Assembly (NCBI GenBank): GCA_938038205.1 | Contig: CALHSA010000013.1 | Span: 1 to 38,833, forward strand | Direction of reading: 5' to 3' | Length of the DNA stretch: 38,833 bases | DNA from: an uncultured bacterium | GTDB lineage: Bacteria > Bdellovibrionota_C > UBA2361 > JANWWW01 | Shown: positions 34,177 to 38,833 of the stretch, piece after piece | Layout of the letters: every line of letters starts with the position of its first letter | How positions within the stretch are numbered: position 1 is the first letter of the stretch | Translations under genes and position numbers: made by a program | The notes under the pieces: generated by a model | Database searches by the model: none | What the model saw: the letters and a program-made list of their open reading frames with translations, nothing else | What the model was told of the DNA's origin: nothing

Positions 34177-35120
34177 CAAATTTTAATCCTTACTAAGTTT
34201 CTAAAAATAAGCATTGCCGTTAGATTAATAACAATTACAAAGTGGAATACAGCTCTACCAAAATTCGTCGAGATAGCCTCGGCAAAACCCTCAAAGGTGT
34301 ACACGAATAAAAACAAACAAAGTAGAAAAGCACCTGCAACAACCCACATAGAAGCCTTAGCCTGAGCTAATGCAGCTTTTGCCTCTAATTGAAAAGCTGT
34401 CTTTCTCCGGACTAACGCTGCTAATCTCTCTAGCGAGTCAGCTAAGCTTCCTCCAAACTTTTTTCCAGCAAGTAATATCTGGACAAAAGTCTCAACTATG
34501 GGTGAATAAATCGTGTCACCAAATCTACTGAGAGCTTTTTCCTCATTAAAACCATTTCTTACAGCCTCAATAAAGCTCTCAACCTCCTTTCTTACAAGGC
34601 TGTTTTCCTCAAGAACTTTTGCAGCCCCCTCCAAAGCTAACATCGGTGCAACTCCCGTTTTAAGTAAACTTACAGTGCTCATAATAAAGTGAGCGAAATC
34701 TTGCTCAAACATCCTCGCTTTACGCTCTACTAAAAAATCTAAAACGCCTCTACATAACACTGGGCCTAAAAAAATGGAAAAAATAACAAAAGGGATCGAT
34801 AAAAAAACGTAGCTAAAAACCATCAAGCCAAGAGATAAACCAAACTCAATTAAATGAAAGACTGAGCGTGGAATATTCCACCCTGCACAGTAAAGTTTTT
34901 TCTCTAGGTCTCTTGCGAAATCAGTTCTATCTCTTGATATGGACCCCTCCAAAAATTCAAGTACAGAATCTGATTCAGACTTTAGTGTACCAAGAGTTTT
35001 TCTTTGAACTGATCTATAGTTAATTGAAGCTTTAGATGATATCCGCTCTGTATTTACTCTGAAACGGTAATATCCAAAAAGAACAAGCGAAACAAAAATT
35101 ACAAAAATAAAGAAAATCAT
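34176..35120 (-). CDS. tadB: Tad/Flp inner-membrane platform protein TadB
   Basis: 314 residues. The start overlaps the cpaF stop in an ATGA junction. An N-terminal membrane helix is followed by a cytoplasmic region, two more helices (about 85-125), and a T2SF domain with SLLKTGVAPMLALEGAAKVL and LAGKKFGGSLADSLERLAALVRRK. Two C-terminal hydrophobic helices follow. It is the partner of TadC in the platform. The GKKFGGSL segment is similar to the corresponding GspF-type motif in TadC (KHGGEIS), as expected of paralogues. Confidence 0.92.
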   Translation of the reverse strand: MIFFIFVIFVSLVLFGYYRFRVNTERISSKASINYRSVQRKTLGTLKSESDSVLEFLEGSISRDRTDFARDLEKKLYCAGWNIPRSVFHLIEFGLSLGLMVFSYVFLSIPFVIFSIFLGPVLCRGVLDFLVERKARMFEQDFAHFIMSTVSLLKTGVAPMLALEGAAKVLEENSLVRKEVESFIEAVRNGFNEEKALSRFGDTIYSPIVETFVQILLAGKKFGGSLADSLERLAALVRRKTAFQLEAKAALAQAKASMWVVAGAFLLCLFLFVYTFEGFAEAISTNFGRAVFHFVIVINLTAMLIFRNLVRIKI

Positions 35121-36562
35121 GAGCCAGACTGATAAACTGGATTAAATACACCAGTTTTCGGATTTGATGTAAATGTTATTTCAGAAGGCCAATCACCCAA
35201 GAATATCCCATCTTTTGCTAGTTGATGATCAAAATTACTTGTCCACGATTCAATCCTCCAAATAGGTTTTTCGCCACCTTGAATTAACCTGAACATCGGT
35301 CTTACCTGAATCTGGCCTTCTACAAAATGACCCACTTCGATAATTTCACCAATCCTAACTTTTCCGCTACCTTTTTCTCGAAATAACCAAACTATACAAT
35401 CAACTGCTAAAGCAATTTGTTGTCTTAAAATATCTAAAGATACATTTTTCTGTGCTCTTCCTAATAAACTTTCAAGCCTAACGAGTGTTTCTTTTGCGTT
35501 TCTTGCATGCACTGTTGTCATACCAACGTGACCCGTCTGAGCTGCTTCCAAGAATGCCTCCGCAGCCTGAGGGGTCCTCATCTCACCAAGGATCACTCTT
35601 GTTGGCGTCATTCTAAGAGTGGTTCGAATATGCTCTTGGAGAGTTACTTCCCCTTGACCTTCGATATTAGGCGGCCTAGAGACTAAAGACCTAAAGAATG
35701 GGTGTTGAAAATTCACCTCAGGAGTATCCTCAACTGCAACTATACTTTCATCATTTCCAAATTGAGTCCCTAATGCTCTTACCAGCGTTGTCTTACCGGT
35801 TCCCGTTTCACCAGCTACAATTAAGGTGGCTTCTCTACTCCTTACCAATGAAGCTAAGTAATAAATTACGAGAGGGGGCGCAACCTTGTAATTAATCAAA
35901 GTTTCTAACGTAACTGTTGATATTCTCGGGATTCTTATTGAGAGTAGGGGACCTCTGCTACCACATACGCTCTCATGTATAGCACAAATTCTTATGCCGT
36001 TTGGAAATGCCGCATCAACTGTATGTTGTTGCGTTGAGAGATTTTTACCTAATTTCAAAAGTAATCTATCTAAAAAAGCAACATATGCTTGATGGTTTGG
36101 CCATTGTAGACCTGTAAGTTCAGAGCTTTTACCCCTCTGAATAACAACTGTTTTGTAATCATATACATGAATATCCGTGACCTCTTTGTTCTCAATTAAG
36201 GGCTGCAGAACCCCCCAACCAAGGAGATCTTTCTGTAAAAGGACAATTATTTGAGCCTTCTCTAAATCATCAAGACTTTCACCTCTTTTCTTTAAGACTC
36301 TATCTATAGCATGCGATATTACAGAATCAGATATTGTTCCAGTATACGAGGAAACATCTAGCCCTAATTCTTTACGAGCCTCTCTCATAACTGTCATACC
36401 CAGGGCGCTAAGAGGCTTTGTTATAGAAGCTGACGAGGTTACTGTTTCTGTATTCTGCGAAGTTTGATTTACTTGTGTTGTCGTACCTGTTGAAGTTGTT
36501 CCTTCATTCGATAAAGTTCTAGTGGAGAAAAGACTAAAGAGTTTTGATTTATTACTGTCCAT
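35117..36562 (-). CDS. cpaF: CpaF/TadA-type secretion ATPase
   Basis: 481 residues, ATG with a GGGAG site close upstream. The N-terminus (21-50) is Ser/Thr-rich and probably disordered. The ATPase core has Walker A GETGTGKTT (251-259), the acidic VEDTPEVNFQ, Walker B VILGEMR and the His box TTVHARNAKE. Such ATPases drive assembly and sometimes retraction of Flp pili in the Tad system. tadB and tadC follow with 4-nt and 1-nt overlaps. The enzyme is complete and the motifs intact, so an active motor is likely. Confidence 0.95.
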   Translation of the reverse strand: MDSNKSKLFSLFSTRTLSNEGTTSTGTTTQVNQTSQNTETVTSSASITKPLSALGMTVMREARKELGLDVSSYTGTISDSVISHAIDRVLKKRGESLDDLEKAQIIVLLQKDLLGWGVLQPLIENKEVTDIHVYDYKTVVIQRGKSSELTGLQWPNHQAYVAFLDRLLLKLGKNLSTQQHTVDAAFPNGIRICAIHESVCGSRGPLLSIRIPRISTVTLETLINYKVAPPLVIYYLASLVRSREATLIVAGETGTGKTTLVRALGTQFGNDESIVAVEDTPEVNFQHPFFRSLVSRPPNIEGQGEVTLQEHIRTTLRMTPTRVILGEMRTPQAAEAFLEAAQTGHVGMTTVHARNAKETLVRLESLLGRAQKNVSLDILRQQIALAVDCIVWLFREKGSGKVRIGEIIEVGHFVEGQIQVRPMFRLIQGGEKPIWRIESWTSNFDHQLAKDGIFLGDWPSEITFTSNPKTGVFNPVYQSGS

Positions 36563-36614
36563 GCTCCCTATAATTTAGATTATAAACCAGTAGTTTTCTT
36601 TCAAATGCCATATT

Positions 36615-37544
36615 TTACTCTTGTAATTTGTAAGCTGGCACCAATTCACCGTCAATCAGATAAAACGCTTGATCCCCTATTTTAACAATACCATCACCTC
36701 TTTTTATCTTACTATCTGGATTTGAGGTTTGCCGGCCAAGCAGGTCATCGATAGTTAATGCTGTTTTTATACCAGAGGAGCTTACATCGGAATCTCCTCG
36801 CAGTAACAAGCTTAATGTACCAGTTGTAGCAGCTAGCTGAATTTTTGCAGCATCTTGAGAAGTAACTAACAAAGTTACTGTACTTGGAACTGAGGCACCC
36901 ATAGGAGTATTAGAATCCACCTGTCTTTCTGCCGATAAAACTTTGGCATTCTCAACAATTGTAGTCAAGCCTTGCTTGCCGCCTATGTGACCAACCCATA
37001 AAACATCTACGTTTGCTCCAGGTCTTGCCCAACCCTCTACTGAACTTGTTTCATTAACCCTAATAGTAACCGCTCTATACCCCTCTGGAATGTTTGCTGT
37101 TATAAGATTTGTAGGCTTACTACTAACTATGTGCTCTTCTGTTACTATCATGCCTTGAGTTAGAGAAACCCTAGCATATTTATCAGCAATCTGATCCACC
37201 GAAGTTATAGTTCCCTTTGGAAGAGTGCTACCTAAACGTTTTTCAAATCTAAATAGTGAGCTATTAAGCTGCTCACCAACCTGTATATCTCTAACTGGTA
37301 CTAAAACAGAAACTAAATCTTCAATTGGCTGAACTGAAACAGTTGTACTTGGCTGTTTTTCAGAGCCTGAAAGTGTAAAGGAAATAATACCCAAGCCAAG
37401 AGACACAATTATTCCCGCTAGAATTAGTTGCTTTTTTGGGTTATTCTTTTCGATTCGGGCTCCAAAACGACTGGTTGAAATTGGCATTCCGTTCTTAGTT
37501 ATATTCGGATTTACCCTTAAAAATCTTAAGATAATTTTTCCCAC
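36615..37544 (-). CDS. cpaB: CpaB/RcpC-like Flp pilus assembly protein with SAF domain
   Basis: 309 residues with a GTG at 37544; an in-frame ATG at 37487 (MPISTSRF) is a good alternative. A membrane helix lies at about 37-57. The SAF domain (about 75-140: VLVPVRDIQVGEQL, LFRFEKR, LPKGTITSVDQIADKYARVSLTQGMIVTEEHI) is followed by the RcpC domain (about 145-235: GYRAVTIRVNETSSVEGWARPGANVDVLWV). The C-terminal 60 or so residues are a short tail. In Tad systems this protein stabilises the periplasmic/secretin part. cpaF is 52 nt downstream, and mutS is divergent, 45 nt away. Confidence 0.9.
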   Translation of the reverse strand: MGKIILRFLRVNPNITKNGMPISTSRFGARIEKNNPKKQLILAGIIVSLGLGIISFTLSGSEKQPSTTVSVQPIEDLVSVLVPVRDIQVGEQLNSSLFRFEKRLGSTLPKGTITSVDQIADKYARVSLTQGMIVTEEHIVSSKPTNLITANIPEGYRAVTIRVNETSSVEGWARPGANVDVLWVGHIGGKQGLTTIVENAKVLSAERQVDSNTPMGASVPSTVTLLVTSQDAAKIQLAATTGTLSLLLRGDSDVSSSGIKTALTIDDLLGRQTSNPDSKIKRGDGIVKIGDQAFYLIDGELVPAYKLQE

Positions 37545-37589
37545 TATTTCTTATCAGAATTTTTTTATAATTGAGTCAATAAATTAATT

Positions 37590-38833
37590 ATGACAAAGCT
37601 TACTCCTTCTCTTGCTGAGTATATATCATTTAGAGATAAGTTCTCAGACTTTATTATCCTATATCAAATAGGTGATTTTTATGAGGTTTTTTTTGAGGAT
37701 GCAAAAAAAGTATCAACAATTTTAAACATAGCGTTAACTTCACGGGATAAAACCTCCAACAATCCTATTCCAATGTGTGGTGTCCCTGTTTCGAGTGTTG
37801 ATAATTATATAACCAAACTTTTGGAGGCTGGATTATCGGTAGTGATTATAAGTCAGAAAAATTCGGGTAAGGGACAAATAATCAGATTTGTAGATAAAAT
37901 TTTAACACCAGGAATCAGGATTGATTTAGTTGAGGATCAGAATGATGGAGTACTAGCAGCACTTGTACACCACTCAGATAATGTTTTTGAATTTGCGCAC
38001 TTAACCCTTATAAACAAAGAAATTCACACATACTCTACAAACAGTTTTTACGACATTTTAGCTATTCTCAGTATTCACAAAATTAAAGAAATATTGGTTG
38101 CAAATTTATCCTCTGAGCTAATTGAGCTCATGCAGAATAATCACAGAAATTTGGTTATTAGGAAAACTTCCGGTAACTGCCCAATAAAAATTTTAAAACA
38201 GTATATAGCTAGTTTAGGCTTTAGCATAAACGATTGGAAGATTATTGAAAGATCACAAGAACCTTTTATCGATAATCTATCTCTAAATAACTTAAATATA
38301 ACATCATCAGATGATTCTGTAACGTTGATTGATTGCATTAAAACAGCAACAAATCAGGGACAACAAAAACTTAGAGAGTTGTTCTTAAACCCTTTCACTG
38401 ACAGTGAGCAAATAAAAAAATCACAGAAAGAAATTGAATTTATTTTAAAAAATTTAGATGAATTCACCAAAATTCAACAAAAACTGAAAAAAACTAACAA
38501 CTTAGATCGAATCGGAACACGGATTGAGTTAAGAAAAATTACAATCAAAGATTTAAAAAACTTAAAACAAGCTATTCAAAGTATTCTTGAGATTCTTGAT
38601 TACGCGAGAGATTTTAAGGAGGAAGTACAAAGTTTGAATGAAATATCTTACTTTGAAGATCAAGCTAGAAATATTTTTAAAATTCTGGAGCCAATTAACC
38701 TAGACTCATCCAACACACTTGAAGACCCTGAACTTTATCTAAGAGGATATTTTACAGAGCTTGACGAACTAATAAATCTAAAAAATCAGTTGGATTCGTT
38801 ACTCATCACTATTGAAGAAGAGGAGCGTAAGAG
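37590..38833 (+). CDS. mutS: DNA mismatch repair protein MutS, N-terminal part (3' end outside window)
   Basis: The frame runs from the ATG at 37590 to the window end without a stop, giving 414 codons. The mismatch-recognition domain begins MTKLTPSLAEYISFRDKF, and QIGDFYEVFFEDA contains the Phe-x-Glu pair that stacks on mismatched bases. IPMCGVPVSSVDNYITKLLEAG follows, with later the connector and lever segments. The ATPase domain would lie beyond the window. A TATAAT (37566-37571) upstream may be its -10, giving a short leader. It is divergent from the cpaB gene. MutS binds mismatches and starts repair. Confidence 0.93.
   Translation, partial: MTKLTPSLAEYISFRDKFSDFIILYQIGDFYEVFFEDAKKVSTILNIALTSRDKTSNNPIPMCGVPVSSVDNYITKLLEAGLSVVIISQKNSGKGQIIRFVDKILTPGIRIDLVEDQNDGVLAALVHHSDNVFEFAHLTLINKEIHTYSTNSFYDILAILSIHKIKEILVANLSSELIELMQNNHRNLVIRKTSGNCPIKILKQYIASLGFSINDWKIIERSQEPFIDNLSLNNLNITSSDDSVTLIDCIKTATNQGQQKLRELFLNPFTDSEQIKKSQKEIEFILKNLDEFTKIQQKLKKTNNLDRIGTRIELRKITIKDLKNLKQAIQSILEILDYARDFKEEVQSLNEISYFEDQARNIFKILEPINLDSSNTLEDPELYLRGYFTELDELINLKNQLDSLLITIEEEERK

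Overview
The window comes from a low-GC, LPS-bearing (diderm) bacterium. The evidence is an LptD outer-membrane LPS assembly protein, AccD, LipA, the lytic transglycosylase MltG, an M23 peptidase, a Tat-type DUF1501 protein and a lipoprotein signal. The genes are tightly packed, with many 1-14 nt overlaps and several GTG or TTG starts. The one tRNA gene does not encode its CCA end. A proteobacterial or deltaproteobacteria-like lineage is plausible, but the phylum cannot be fixed from sequence reading alone. No phage, insertion sequence, CRISPR array or rRNA is visible, so this looks like chromosomal backbone with some accessory blocks.

Layout. (a) 1-2823, plus strand: the 3' part of a DUF1800 gene and a complete DUF1501 gene, a known pair of exported proteins. 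(b) 8307-2831, minus strand: an overlapping run starting with an OleB-OleC fusion and OleD (long-chain olefin/beta-lactone pathway). It continues with an O-antigen-ligase-like membrane protein, a small DUF4845-like membrane protein, a 75-aa protein and a secreted YceI-like lipid-binding protein. OleA, the first enzyme of the olefin pathway, is not in the window. (c) 8358-9913, plus: lipA, tRNA-Val(GAC) and a Cys-containing lipoprotein. (d) 14005-9965, minus: accD, lptD, a Tpx peroxidase lacking the usual resolving cysteine, and a 79-aa helical protein with a very strong ribosome binding site. The block ends at a two-way terminator. (e) 14062-16152, plus: NIF3, MTA phosphorylase and an HU-family protein with a long basic tail.

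(f) 16221-22716, plus: two large GT-C-type membrane proteins flanking a thioredoxin-like protein and transketolase. (g) 29964-22836, minus: mltG, an acidic/Q/G-rich membrane protein, a MoxR ATPase, UDP-glucose dehydrogenase, UDP-glucuronate decarboxylase (together a route to UDP-xylose) and lepA. (h) 30211-32642, plus: an M23 peptidase with an altered zinc-ligand motif, and CinA. (i) 37544-32644, minus: cpaB, cpaF, tadB and tadC, the motor and platform of a Tad/Flp-type machine, plus a 211-aa unknown. No pilin, secretin or prepilin peptidase is in view. (j) 37590 to the window end, plus: the 5' part of mutS.

Themes. Much of the window serves the envelope: LPS assembly, peptidoglycan cutting, surface sugars (UDP-xylose, GT-C enzymes, an O-antigen ligase-like protein), a pilus/secretion motor and probable long-chain hydrocarbon synthesis. 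The most unusual block is the fused OleBC-OleD cluster joined by overlaps to envelope genes and a YceI-like protein.
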